From assembly GCA_030427865.1 (NCBI GenBank), contig JAUICK010000005.1, positions 122,561-186,560 of the forward strand: 64,000 bases of DNA. The letters are read 5' to 3'. Each line of letters starts with the position of its first letter. Position 1 is the stretch's first letter. Below, in pieces: positions 16,221 through 24,978 of this stretch. This DNA comes from Bacteroidia bacterium (lineage in GTDB: Bacteria > Bacteroidota > Bacteroidia > Flavobacteriales > Flavobacteriaceae). The notes beneath the pieces were generated by a model. That model was not told where the DNA came from. It did no database searches and saw nothing but the letters and a program-made list of their open reading frames with translations. Both the position numbers and the translations under genes were made by a program.

Positions 16221-16253
16221 AAACCTCAAAGGTTTTAAAAACCTTTGAGGTTT
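16221..16253. repeat. Palindrome AAACCTCAAAGG..CCTTTGAGGTTT
   Basis: A 33-base, essentially perfect palindrome between argF' and argB. It resembles the other hairpins of the operon in layout (AGGTTTTAAAAACCT core) but has different outer arms. The run TTTATAAAAA after it is too poor in U for a clear terminator. Confidence 0.8.
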
Positions 16254-16323
16254 ATAAAAATATTAAGTATTATTTTTTCCCTATTGGGAAAATTAAAAGA
16301 TACTGAAACAAATTCAGCATAAA

Positions 16324-17103
16324 ATGAAAGAACAGTTATCAATCATAAAAATAGGTGGAAACATCATAGAAAATGAAACTTCTTTAAATGCGTTTCTAAA
16401 ACTATTTTCTAATCTAAAAGGAAAGAAAATTTTAGTTCACGGAGGTGGAAAGAGAGCAACTCATATTGCTTCAAAATTAGGCATAGCATCTAAGATGGTA
16501 AATGGTAGACGTATTACTGATGCTGAAACTTTAGAGGTTATTACAATGGTTTATGGTGGTTTAGTCAACAAAAATGTGGTTGCAAAACTACAAGCTTTAG
16601 GTACTGATGCCATTGGTTTAACAGGCGCAGATATCAACAGTATTCAATCTGATAAAAGACCCGTTAAGGAAATTGATTTTGGTTTTGTTGGTGATGTAAA
16701 AAAAGTGGCAAACAATTCTATTGATAAATTAATTCAAGCGGATTTTACCCCTGTTTTTTGTGCGATTACACATGATAGAAATGGACAATTATTAAACACC
16801 AATGCAGATACCATTACAAGCACAATTGCAGTAGGAATGAGTGAACTCTATGACACTTCAATTTACTATTGCTTTGAATTGAATGGCGTTTTACAAGATT
16901 TTGATGATAAAGATTCAGTAATTAAAAATATTAATACTGATAAATACAAAGAATTACTTAAAAGCGGAGTCATTTCTGATGGAATGATTCCTAAATTAGA
17001 CAATTGTTTTGATGCTTTAAAAAGTGGTGTACAAAAAGTACATATTGGAAATACATCAATGTTAACCAAAGAAAACGAGTTGTTTACAACAATTACTTTA
17101 TAA
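16324..17103 (+). CDS. argB: N-acyl-glutamate kinase
   Basis: A 259-residue amino-acid kinase that phosphorylates N-acetyl- or N-succinyl-glutamate. The ATP loop is IKIGGNIIEN (residues 8-17), followed by KILVHGGGKRATHIASKLG and GRRITDAETLEVITMVYGGL; the C-terminal part has LNTNADTITSTIAVGMSE and SGVISDGMIPKLDNCFDAL. No N-terminal extension for arginine feedback is present, so allosteric inhibition by arginine is not predicted. It is followed two bases later by argE. Confidence 0.95.
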   Translation: MKEQLSIIKIGGNIIENETSLNAFLKLFSNLKGKKILVHGGGKRATHIASKLGIASKMVNGRRITDAETLEVITMVYGGLVNKNVVAKLQALGTDAIGLTGADINSIQSDKRPVKEIDFGFVGDVKKVANNSIDKLIQADFTPVFCAITHDRNGQLLNTNADTITSTIAVGMSELYDTSIYYCFELNGVLQDFDDKDSVIKNINTDKYKELLKSGVISDGMIPKLDNCFDALKSGVQKVHIGNTSMLTKENELFTTITL

Positions 17104-17105
17104 TT

Positions 17106-18173
17106 ATGACTTTAGAAAAATTAACAAAAGACGCAATTGCACTTTTAAAGAATTTGATTGAAACACAATCTTTTTCTGAAGAAGAAGAAAACACTGCGTT
17201 ATTAATTGAAGGATGGTTTAAAGAATACCAAATTCCATTTAAAAGAACAAAAAATAACATTTGGGCAACGAACAAATATTTTGATGAAAGTAAACCTACG
17301 TTGTTGTTAAACTCACATCATGATACAGTTCACCCAAACTCAAAATACACCAACGATCCTTTTAAAGCGATTGTAAAAGATGGAAAATTATACGGTTTAG
17401 GAAGTAATGATGCAGGTGGTTGCTTAGTTTCTTTAATCGCAACTTTTACCAATTTTTATGCGCAAGAAAATTTAAAATACAATTTAGTTATTGTAGCTTC
17501 TGCAGAAGAAGAAAACAGTGGAAATAATGGTTTAAACTCTATGTTGCCCATCATTCCTCATATTGATGTTGCTATTGTTGGTGAACCTACTTTAATGAAT
17601 TTAGCAGTTGCAGAAAAAGGTTTGGTCGTTTTTGATGCGCAAGTTGATGGCACTCCAAGTCACGCAGCACATCCAAATGATAACAATTCCATTTACAACA
17701 CCATTGAAGTTTTACAGTGGTTTAAAGATTTTAAATTCGAGAAAACTTCAGATGCTTTGGGTGATGTAAAAATGACAGTCACTCAAATTAATGCAGGTTC
17801 TCAACACAATGTGGTTCCAGGACACGTAGATTTAGTTATTGATGTTCGTGTAAATGATGCTTATTCCAATCAAGAAATTGCAGACATTTTGCAAGAACAA
17901 TCTCCTTGCAGTAAAATAACTCCAAGAAGTTTACGATTAAACTCCTCTTCTATTTCAATTAACCACGATTTGGTAAAAGCAGGAATAGCAATGGGAAGAA
18001 CAACTTATGGATCTCCAACCTTGTCTGATCAATCTGTCTTATCTTGCCAATCCTTAAAATTAGGACCTGGAGATAGCACACGCTCTCATTCTGCAGATGA
18101 ATTTATTTATTTATCAGAAATTGAAGAAGGAATACAAATTTATGTGGAATTGTTAAATCGTGTAATTGTGTAA
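17106..18173 (+). CDS. argE: N-acyl-ornithine/citrulline deacylase (M20 family)
   Basis: A 355-residue M20 metallo-amidohydrolase. Metal ligands and catalytic residues are seen in LLNSHHDTVHPN (His and Asp), GLGSNDAGGCLVSL, SAEEENSGNNG and VGEPT; the dimerisation domain starts near DAQVDGTPSHAAHP. GPGDSTRSHSADEFI at the end holds the last metal His. It removes the acyl group to release citrulline (or ornithine). The substrate group is inferred from argF'. It is followed by REP 4. Confidence 0.92.
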   Translation: MTLEKLTKDAIALLKNLIETQSFSEEEENTALLIEGWFKEYQIPFKRTKNNIWATNKYFDESKPTLLLNSHHDTVHPNSKYTNDPFKAIVKDGKLYGLGSNDAGGCLVSLIATFTNFYAQENLKYNLVIVASAEEENSGNNGLNSMLPIIPHIDVAIVGEPTLMNLAVAEKGLVVFDAQVDGTPSHAAHPNDNNSIYNTIEVLQWFKDFKFEKTSDALGDVKMTVTQINAGSQHNVVPGHVDLVIDVRVNDAYSNQEIADILQEQSPCSKITPRSLRLNSSSISINHDLVKAGIAMGRTTYGSPTLSDQSVLSCQSLKLGPGDSTRSHSADEFIYLSEIEEGIQIYVELLNRVIV

Positions 18174-18182
18174 ACACAGAAC

Positions 18183-18259
18183 TCCTGCAAGGTTTTAAAC
18201 ACCTTGTAGGTTTAAAATTTATTATAAAATACCTACAAGGTCTCAAAGACCTTGCAGGA
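18183..18259. repeat. REP-like palindrome 4
   Basis: Left arm CCTGCAAGGTTTTAAACACC, right arm ending GACCTTGCAGGA; same family as at 9811, 10896 and 15180. It separates argE and argH. An apparent TTG start of argH at 18252 lies inside this repeat. Confidence 0.85.
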
Positions 18260-18278
18260 CAAACAAATAGATATAGAT

Positions 18279-19556
18279 ATGAAACTTTGGGACAAAGGAT
18301 TTTCAATAGACAAACAAATAGAAAACTTTACAGTGGGTAATGACAGAGAAATTGACATACACATTGCAAAATATGATGTGCAAGCTTCTTTAGCACACGC
18401 TATAATGTTAGCATCTATTGGAATTATTTCTGCTGATGAATTGACCGATTTAAAAAAAGGGTTGCAAGAATTAGCTACAGACATTGAAAATGGAGATTTT
18501 GTAATAGAACCTTCTTTTGAAGATGTACATTCTAAAATTGAGTGGGAATTGACCAATAAATTAGGTGAAGTTGGTAAAAAAATTCATACTGCTCGTTCCA
18601 GAAACGATCAAGTTTTAGTGGCTTTACAACTCTATTACAAAGAGAATTTAGCCATTGTAAATGATAAAGTAAAAACGTTGTTTGATACGTTGTTAAGTTT
18701 GGCTGAAACACATAAAGACAGTCTTTTACCCGGTTACACGCATTTACAAGTTGCTATGCCATCATCATTTGGATTGTGGTTTTCTGCTTATGCAGAATTG
18801 CTAATTGATGACGTTTATGTATTAAATGCAGTATCAAAAGTGGTCAATCAAAATCCTTTAGGTTCTGCTGCTGGTTATGGTAGCTCCTTCCCTATTGATA
18901 GAGAGTTAACCACCAAAGAATTGGATTTTGCAACTTTAAAATACAATGTAGTTGCAGCCCAATTAAGCAGAGGAAAAAGTGAACGCTCAATTGCTGCTGC
19001 TTTAGGGGGTTTGTGTAATACTATGGCTCGTTTTGCAATGGACGTTTGTTTGTATATGAGTCAGAATTTTGGGTTTATCACTTTTCCTGATGAATTAACC
19101 ACAGGAAGTAGCATTATGCCACACAAGAAAAATCCAGATGTGTTTGAATTGATTCGTGGAAAATGTAATAAAATTCAAGCATTACATTCAGAAATGTTGT
19201 TGATTACCAATAATTTACCAACAGGTTACCATAGAGATTTTCAATTGTTAAAAGAAAATATCATTGCTGCTTTTGAAGATGTAAAAGACATTTTAGACAT
19301 TTTTAATTATTCCATTCAGCAAGTAATTGTAAAAGATATCGATTTGAATGATGAAAAATACCAATATTTATTTACAGTAGATTCAATCAATAATTTGGTC
19401 GTAGAAGGAATGAGTTTTAGAGAAGCCTATCAACAAATTGGTGGTCAAGTGCAAGCAGGAACTTACAAACCAGATTTAGGCAAACAACATTCTCATATAG
19501 GAAGCATTCATAATTTAGGTTTGGAAAAAATTAGAGACAAATTTCCTAAAACGTAA
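18279..19556 (+). CDS. argH: Argininosuccinate lyase
   Basis: A 425-residue fumarase-fold lyase that splits argininosuccinate to arginine and fumarate. ATG 18279 (MKLWDKGFSIDKQIENFTVG) is chosen since the upstream TTG at 18252 is inside a repeat. Motifs: VHSKIEWELTNKLGEVGKKI, TARSRNDQV and the catalytic serine loop GSSIMPHKKNPDVFELIRGK. It is the last gene of the arginine/proline operon; a 205-bp spacer follows. Confidence 0.96.
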   Translation: MKLWDKGFSIDKQIENFTVGNDREIDIHIAKYDVQASLAHAIMLASIGIISADELTDLKKGLQELATDIENGDFVIEPSFEDVHSKIEWELTNKLGEVGKKIHTARSRNDQVLVALQLYYKENLAIVNDKVKTLFDTLLSLAETHKDSLLPGYTHLQVAMPSSFGLWFSAYAELLIDDVYVLNAVSKVVNQNPLGSAAGYGSSFPIDRELTTKELDFATLKYNVVAAQLSRGKSERSIAAALGGLCNTMARFAMDVCLYMSQNFGFITFPDELTTGSSIMPHKKNPDVFELIRGKCNKIQALHSEMLLITNNLPTGYHRDFQLLKENIIAAFEDVKDILDIFNYSIQQVIVKDIDLNDEKYQYLFTVDSINNLVVEGMSFREAYQQIGGQVQAGTYKPDLGKQHSHIGSIHNLGLEKIRDKFPKT

Positions 19557-19705
19557 GATTTATTTATAATATTTTGAATATTTCATAGATTTAAATTATT
19601 ATGATATAATCAATTATTATCTATATAATATAAATTATACCTAATATTTTAAAAGAATATTCTTTTTTTTATAATAATTTAACATATTTTCAATTTACAT
19701 TTTCT

Positions 19706-19713
19706 TATCTTTG
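19706..19713 (+). promoter_or_regulatory. Promoter -7 box upstream of the 99-aa repeat protein
   Basis: TATCTTTG, a perfect TAnnTTTG box, lies 49 bases before the start of the small secreted repeat protein. It marks a transcription unit separate from the arginine operon. Confidence 0.55.
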
Positions 19714-19761
19714 TAAAGATTTTAAAGACTTTTTTTTAAGAAATATCTAAAAAATTCTATT

Positions 19762-20061
19762 ATGAAACGACTGTTATTTTTATCTATCTTAATTTTAAGT
19801 GGTAGTAGTATTTTCGCTCAATCTTCTAAAAGAAAAACTGGTCCAAAAGCTAAAAATACTAAGGTTTGGGAACAAAAAAAAGCTGCAACAATTTTAACTG
19901 TAAATAGTTATAAGAAACAAGATTTAACAGCTCCAGAACTCAAAAACCAAAAAATTTGGAGTAAACAAAAGAAGGATACTAAAATAATTGTTCAAAGAGA
20001 TTTGAGAAGAAAAAATTTAAAAGGCCCTGAAGCTAAAAACTTTAAACCTTGGAAAAATTAA
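19762..20061 (+). CDS. Small secreted protein with three GPxxKNxKxW repeats
   Basis: A 99-residue protein with a signal peptide (MKRLLFLSILILSGSSIFAQ, cut after AQ) and a mature part of about 79 very basic residues. Three spaced repeats are visible: GPKAKNTKVWEQKK, APELKNQKIWSKQKK and GPEAKNFKPWKN. I recall similar repeats in other flavobacterial small proteins but know no function. The basic, tryptophan-containing units could bind nucleic acid, polysaccharide or the cell wall; that is speculation. It converges with crtY (4-base overlap of the ends). Confidence 0.75.
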   Translation: MKRLLFLSILILSGSSIFAQSSKRKTGPKAKNTKVWEQKKAATILTVNSYKKQDLTAPELKNQKIWSKQKKDTKIIVQRDLRRKNLKGPEAKNFKPWKN

Positions 20062-21200
20062 TTAAAAATTCTTTTCAATAAAGCTCTTACAAATTGGTAA
20101 GGTGGCATTTTTAACTGAATTTGTAAGTCTTCTAACAAAGAGGTATCTTCATCTAAAAATTTCAATATTTTTTTGGCACTATTATTTTTAAACATCTGAC
20201 CAAAAATAGTTGATCCGATATAATTTTTTTCATGAAGAATATCTATCAACAATAAATCGTACAACCAAAATTTATTCTTTTTATGAAAAGTCTTTAAAGA
20301 TTTTTTCTTTTTAAGATAACTGATTAATTGTTTTGATTTTTTAGTGCTATTTTTAAAAGTAAACCCTGTACTAGCTTTTGTCCAACCACCAGCTGTACCA
20401 ATATGAATAATGTTTTTGGAGTTATGTTTCCAAAATTTATAACAAGTCATAGGTATAGAACCTTGCTCTATATCTATAATGTTGTAGTCTATAATATTTT
20501 TTTCTTCTAAATATTTTTCTATTTCTATTTTATATTCATCATAAGGCAATAAATTTGATGAAAACAAAGTGTATTCGAAAAGTGCTTCATTTTTACTGTA
20601 TGGTAAAATATACATAAAACGAGTATTTTCTTTTTGAGCAACAGTAAAATCCATAAATGTTGCAGTTGTATCATCAAAATAATCTGCTTTTGTTTTTACA
20701 AAAAAACCAACAAAGTGTTGTTGTAAAACTGGATATTTTGTTTGTTTTTGATAAGCATCAGAAAAAACAATACTATTAAGAACTGTTTTAGAAAAATATT
20801 CTGATTTAGATGCTATTATTTTTACTATTTCTTTTTCTTCTTGTATGTATTTAACCTCTTCTCTTATAAATAAAAAATTTGTCTTTAGATTTAAAACATT
20901 CCATATTTTTTGGTAAAAATCAGTGCTTCTCAGCATTTTATATTGATAAGGAGCAATATTTTCTTTTGCAGAATAAATGTTAGATTTAAACTCAATAGAA
21001 TTCCATGAAGTAGTTAAAATATCGTCCCAAATACCATTAGGAGTTTCCCAGAAGCACCAAGTTCTATCGTTTTTTGCTTTTTGTTCTTTATCAAGAATCA
21101 GAATTTGTTTGTCATCAAAAAAAGAATCGTTAGCCATTCTATAAGCCATCATTAACCCAGAAGCTCCACCACCAAGAATAATATAGTCGTAAAGTTTCAT
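20058..21200 (-). CDS. crtY: Lycopene beta-cyclase
   Basis: A 380-residue flavoprotein cyclising the ends of lycopene to give beta-carotene. The dinucleotide loop is YIILGGGASGLMMAYRM (residues 6-22), followed by the family motif NDRTWCFWE. The GTAGGWTKASTGFTF segment near residue 270 is also typical. It is the last gene of crtI-crtB-crtZ-crtY, separated from crtZ by 46 bases. Membrane-associated in the family. Confidence 0.93.
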   Translation of the reverse strand: MKLYDYIILGGGASGLMMAYRMANDSFFDDKQILILDKEQKAKNDRTWCFWETPNGIWDDILTTSWNSIEFKSNIYSAKENIAPYQYKMLRSTDFYQKIWNVLNLKTNFLFIREEVKYIQEEKEIVKIIASKSEYFSKTVLNSIVFSDAYQKQTKYPVLQQHFVGFFVKTKADYFDDTTATFMDFTVAQKENTRFMYILPYSKNEALFEYTLFSSNLLPYDEYKIEIEKYLEEKNIIDYNIIDIEQGSIPMTCYKFWKHNSKNIIHIGTAGGWTKASTGFTFKNSTKKSKQLISYLKKKKSLKTFHKKNKFWLYDLLLIDILHEKNYIGSTIFGQMFKNNSAKKILKFLDEDTSLLEDLQIQLKMPPYQFVRALLKRIFN

Positions 21201-21246
21201 TTTAAATTAAGCTTATAAAGTGTATCTAAGAATTAAAAAAAGCAAG

Positions 21247-21696
21247 CTATTTCTTGTATTGTTTAAAATACTTAAAAGGTACAAATAGCATTCCAAAACA
21301 TTCTCCTTCTTCTTTTCCTAAATGTTTATGATGAATTTTATGTGCTTTTCTTAAGCCTTTTAAATACCAATTATTAGTATGTTTAAACCATTTAAATCGC
21401 TGGTGAATTAACACATCATGAATTAAAAAATATGCCAAACCATACAACAAAATTCCTAAGCCTATAAAGAAAAGAAAACGATATTCAGTATATGTTCCAA
21501 ATAAAAAAAGCAGCATACTTGGCACAGCAAAAACAACAAAAAAAGCATCATTTTTTTCGAAAACATGTGGATACCCTGGTTGATGATGATCTTCGTGCAA
21601 GTACCATCCAAAACCGTGCATTACATATTTATGCGTACACCAAGTTATACCTTCCATAATTATGAAAACTCCAAGTGTAATTAATGCATATATCAT
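21247..21696 (-). CDS. crtZ: Beta-carotene hydroxylase
   Basis: A 149-residue membrane di-iron hydroxylase of the fatty-acid hydroxylase superfamily. Histidine boxes are HKYVMHGFGWYLHEDHH (about residues 23-39), HDVLIHQRF and HKIHHKH. It adds the 3-hydroxyl groups that turn beta-carotene into zeaxanthin, which fixes zeaxanthin as the likely product of this cluster. It directly abuts crtB (one base apart). Confidence 0.93.
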   Translation of the reverse strand: MIYALITLGVFIIMEGITWCTHKYVMHGFGWYLHEDHHQPGYPHVFEKNDAFFVVFAVPSMLLFLFGTYTEYRFLFFIGLGILLYGLAYFLIHDVLIHQRFKWFKHTNNWYLKGLRKAHKIHHKHLGKEEGECFGMLFVPFKYFKQYKK

Positions 21697-22539
21697 TTAA
21701 ATAATATTTAGTTTGTATTTTACGTAACTTCTTGCTAATAAATTAATTTTCATAGGGTCTGAAATACGAATTCTGGTATCCATAATTTTTTCTGATGGAA
21801 CCGCTTTTAACTTTTTTAATAACCTTCTGTAATATCTGTAAGCCATATAAACACCAAATTTAGCTTCAACTGGCAATTTAAGAATTCCGTTGTTATATGC
21901 ATAATCAAAATCGGCTTCAATTTCATTAATTATAATTTGTTTTGAAGCAGCATCTAATTCACCTAAGTTTATATTTGGAAAATAAGAGCGATTTAAAATT
22001 TCGAAATCATCTTTTAAATCACGTAAAAAATTTACCTTTTGAAACGCAGAACCCAAGCGCATTGCTGCATCTTTTAACTCTTCGTATCTTTTATCATCAC
22101 CATCAACAAAAACTTTTAAACACATTAAACCAACCACATCTGCAGAACCGTAAATATATTCATCATACTCTGCTTTGGTTTGGTACTGAGTTTTGTGTAA
22201 ATCTGCTTTCATACTTTTTAAGAAAGCTTGCACCATTTTATCTGGAATGTTATACCTACTTACCGTTTGCTGAAAGGAGTTTAAAATAGGATTTAGACTT
22301 ATACCTTGCTCTTTAGCAAGATAATAATCTTTTTCAAAATGAGCCATTAACACCTCTTTATTGTAATCATGAAATGTATCTACAATTTCGTCTGCAAACC
22401 TTACAAAACCATAAATATTATAGATATCTGTTCTAATTTTTGGCGATAACATATTTACCGCCAACGAAAATGACGTACTATATTTTTTTGTAACTAATTT
22501 GCTACATCCATTAGAAACCGAGTCAAATAATTCTTTCAT
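21697..22539 (-). CDS. crtB: Phytoene synthase
   Basis: A 280-residue squalene/phytoene synthase fold enzyme condensing two geranylgeranyl diphosphates. The two Asp-rich regions are DEIVDTFHD (about residues 50-58) and NFLRDLKDDFE. No GGPP synthase (crtE) is in the window, so the substrate is supplied from elsewhere. It sits between crtI (two bases upstream) and crtZ. Confidence 0.94.
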   Translation of the reverse strand: MKELFDSVSNGCSKLVTKKYSTSFSLAVNMLSPKIRTDIYNIYGFVRFADEIVDTFHDYNKEVLMAHFEKDYYLAKEQGISLNPILNSFQQTVSRYNIPDKMVQAFLKSMKADLHKTQYQTKAEYDEYIYGSADVVGLMCLKVFVDGDDKRYEELKDAAMRLGSAFQKVNFLRDLKDDFEILNRSYFPNINLGELDAASKQIIINEIEADFDYAYNNGILKLPVEAKFGVYMAYRYYRRLLKKLKAVPSEKIMDTRIRISDPMKINLLARSYVKYKLNII

Positions 22540-22541
22540 AA

Positions 22542-24008
22542 TTAGTGATGTTTTTTAATGATTAAATCGGATGCTATTTTACCAGAAATTAAAGCGGGTG
22601 GTACTCCAGGTCCAGGAACAGTAAGCTGCCCTGTAAAGTATAAATTATTTACTTTACTACTTTTAATTTTTGGTCTTAAAAATGCTGTTTGAAAAAGCGT
22701 ATTAGCTAATCCGTATGCATTTCCTTTGTATGAATTGTATTCTTCAATAAAATCATTAACACAAAACGACTTCTTAAAAATAATACTTTTTTTTACATTT
22801 TGCTTGGTTAATTTCTCTAAACGAGTCATTATTTTATTAAAATACAATTCTCTTAATTCTTCTGTGTCTTCAATTCCGGGTGCTAAAGGAATTAAAAAAG
22901 TGGCTGCTTCTTTCCCATCAGGAGCAAAAGAATCATCAGTTATACTTGGAAAGCTTGCATAAAACAGAGGTTCATCTGGCCAACGTGGATTATCATAAAT
23001 ATCTTTGGCATGTACATCAAAATCTGTATCAAAAAATAAAGTATGATGTTCTACATTTTCGATTTTTTTATCAAAACCAATATAAAATAATAAAGATGAA
23101 GGTGCAAATGTCTTTTTAGACCAATATTCTTCTGAATACTGACGAAGATTTTTATTTAATAATGTTTCTGTATGATGATAATCTGCACCACTTAAAACTA
23201 AATCAGATTTTATCTCTTTTCCATTAACCAATAAAGCAGTTACATTTTTGTTCTTGTCTGTTATAATTTTATCTACAGCTGCATTTACCTCAAAATGCAC
23301 ACCTAAACTCTTTGCTAATTCAACCATACCCTCAACAACTTTATGCATTCCTCCAACTGGATGCCAAGTTCCTAAGCCAAAATCAGCATAATTCATAAAG
23401 TTATAAAATGCTGGAGTATTACTTGGTTTTGCGCCTAAAAAGAGCACAGGAAACTCTAAAATTTGAATTAACTTGTGACTCTTTATTTTTTTTCTGACTT
23501 GTTTTCTAATCGTTGAGAAAAACTGAGAAACTCTTGCTATTGTTTGTGTTGATACTAATTCTAAAGGCGAAACCCCAGGTTTGTAAACCATATCTAAAAC
23601 GGCAATTTCGTAGTTTGTTTTAGCAGAGTCTAAAAATGTCTTTAAGTGCTTAGAGCTTCCTTTTTCTTCTTCTTCAAATATTTGATAAATCTCATCTAAA
23701 GTTCCAGGAATGGTTATTGAAGAATTTTCATCAAAATACACTTGGTATCCTGGCTCTAATCTTTCTAAGCGATAAAAATCAGATGGTTTTTTTCCAAAAT
23801 CTGCAAAGAAACGCTCGAAAACATCTGGCATCCAATACCAAGTAGGACCAATATCGAAAGTAAAACCATCTTTTTTGTATTGTCTTGCTCTACCTCCTAA
23901 TGTTGAGTTTTTTTCCAAAACTGTAACACTGTAGCCCTGTTTTGCCATGTAACAAGAAGCTGCTAATGCCGAAAATCCAGAACCAATAATATGTATATTT
24001 TTATTCAT
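22542..24008 (-). CDS. crtI: Phytoene desaturase
   Basis: A 488-residue FAD-dependent desaturase producing lycopene. The N-terminal loop is IHIIGSGFSALAASCYMAKQ (residues 5-24), with TLGGRARQY; the C-terminal carotenoid-dehydrogenase signature LYFTGQLTVPGPGVPPALIS is present. First gene of the crt operon. Its upstream 61 bases carry two 13-bp direct repeats overlapping the predicted promoter, similar to a box before the merR gene, so light or B12 control is likely. Confidence 0.95.
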   Translation of the reverse strand: MNKNIHIIGSGFSALAASCYMAKQGYSVTVLEKNSTLGGRARQYKKDGFTFDIGPTWYWMPDVFERFFADFGKKPSDFYRLERLEPGYQVYFDENSSITIPGTLDEIYQIFEEEEKGSSKHLKTFLDSAKTNYEIAVLDMVYKPGVSPLELVSTQTIARVSQFFSTIRKQVRKKIKSHKLIQILEFPVLFLGAKPSNTPAFYNFMNYADFGLGTWHPVGGMHKVVEGMVELAKSLGVHFEVNAAVDKIITDKNKNVTALLVNGKEIKSDLVLSGADYHHTETLLNKNLRQYSEEYWSKKTFAPSSLLFYIGFDKKIENVEHHTLFFDTDFDVHAKDIYDNPRWPDEPLFYASFPSITDDSFAPDGKEAATFLIPLAPGIEDTEELRELYFNKIMTRLEKLTKQNVKKSIIFKKSFCVNDFIEEYNSYKGNAYGLANTLFQTAFLRPKIKSSKVNNLYFTGQLTVPGPGVPPALISGKIASDLIIKKHH

Positions 24009-24018
24009 AAAATATTTT

Positions 24019-24053
24019 GTTAAACAAATATATCAAAATATTAAACAAATATA
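24019..24053 (-). promoter_or_regulatory. crtI promoter with repeated operator-like boxes
   Basis: On the minus strand TATATTTG boxes (TAnnTTTG consensus) lie at 24046-24053 and 24025-24032. Each is the start of the same 13-base sequence TATATTTGTTTAA, repeated exactly 21 bases apart, two helical turns. A weaker related unit lies between them, giving a spacing near 10-11 bases. The box GTTAAACAAATATA (24019-24032, plus strand) matches 12 of 14 bases of one at the merR promoter (24979-24992). Bound protein here would block the RNA polymerase. Confidence 0.5.
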
Positions 24054-24069
24054 ATCTTACATAAAAAAA

Positions 24070-24963
24070 TTATAATTCTTTTAACAAGTCTGACACCGAA
24101 TTGTATAGCGCTATTTTTGATTTAAAATTTGAACTTTTCACTAAGTTTATTTTTCTTCCAATTGCTATTAATTGATGATTTGTACCTTTTAAAATGGAGT
24201 CTATTTCTTTAAAGTAACTTTCAATTTTATCATCATAAGGCATTACCGTCATTGATGTTACAAAACAAATTTCTCTTTCATTTTTAAAAAAATAATCTAA
24301 ATTATCTAATGGTAAACTTTGGCCTAGATAAATGGTATGGTATCCTCTTAAAACTAATTCGTAGTTTAAATACAGTAAACCCAATTCATGAATCTCATTT
24401 TCTGGAAGAAATAATACATAAGTTTTGTTAGAGTTTGAAACGCTATATTGTAGTTTTTCTGTATTAATCTGTATTTTTTGTGCTATTAGGTTTGATATAA
24501 AATGCTCGTGAGCAGGCAATAAAGTATCTGTTTGCCATAGTAAACCAATGTGGTTTAAGAAAGGAATAAAAACATCTTTAAATATTTCTCTGAATGTTTT
24601 TTTATGCAAGAGCTTATTGTAGGTATTGTTAAACAAAACCTTATCAAACTGAAACATTGATAATTTAAAAGAATTTATAGCCTCATCGTTAATTGCAGAA
24701 CTAAAAGCTAATTCTCTCGATTGTAAGATTAATTCTTCATCAGACATTCTAGCAATCTTAGAAATCTTAAAATTATTATTGTTTAGTAAAACAATATTTA
24801 AAAGTTTTTGTACACTGTCGTTAGAATAATATCTAATATTTGTATTTGTTCTTTTAGGTTTCAACAAATCGTACCTTTTTTCCCAAATACGAATTGTGTG
24901 TGCTTTTATGCCAGAAATATTCTCAAGGTCTTTTATTGTAAAATCTTGTTTAATATTGTTCAA
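24070..24963 (-). CDS. MerR-type regulator with cobalamin-binding domain (CarH/LitR-like photoreceptor)
   Basis: A 297-residue regulator. Residues 7-75 form a MerR helix-turn-helix (FTIKDLENISGIKAHTIRIW, then RYDLLKPKRTNTNIRYYSND). The C-terminal part matches the CarH light-sensing module: Trp143-x9-Glu153-His154 (WQTDTLLPAHEH), the motif that caps the adenosyl group, and Glu190-x-His192-x-x-Gly195 (EIHELG), whose His is the lower cobalt ligand. CarH represses carotenoid genes in the dark and lets go on photolysis of adenosylcobalamin. It adjoins crtI on the same strand and is divergent from an ECF sigma gene, as LitR and LitS are in Streptomyces. Light control is inferred. Confidence 0.85.
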   Translation of the reverse strand: MNNIKQDFTIKDLENISGIKAHTIRIWEKRYDLLKPKRTNTNIRYYSNDSVQKLLNIVLLNNNNFKISKIARMSDEELILQSRELAFSSAINDEAINSFKLSMFQFDKVLFNNTYNKLLHKKTFREIFKDVFIPFLNHIGLLWQTDTLLPAHEHFISNLIAQKIQINTEKLQYSVSNSNKTYVLFLPENEIHELGLLYLNYELVLRGYHTIYLGQSLPLDNLDYFFKNEREICFVTSMTVMPYDDKIESYFKEIDSILKGTNHQLIAIGRKINLVKSSNFKSKIALYNSVSDLLKEL

Positions 24964-24978
24964 TGTAATTTATTTTGG

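Noticed and set aside
9811..18259. Repeats in the arginine operon as a CRISPR array
   Set aside because: The copies are kilobases apart, palindromic, variable and not separated by unique spacers of constant size; no cas genes are present.
18252..18278. TTG start of argH at 18252
   Set aside because: It lies in the right arm of a repeat; ATG 18279 gives the usual family start.
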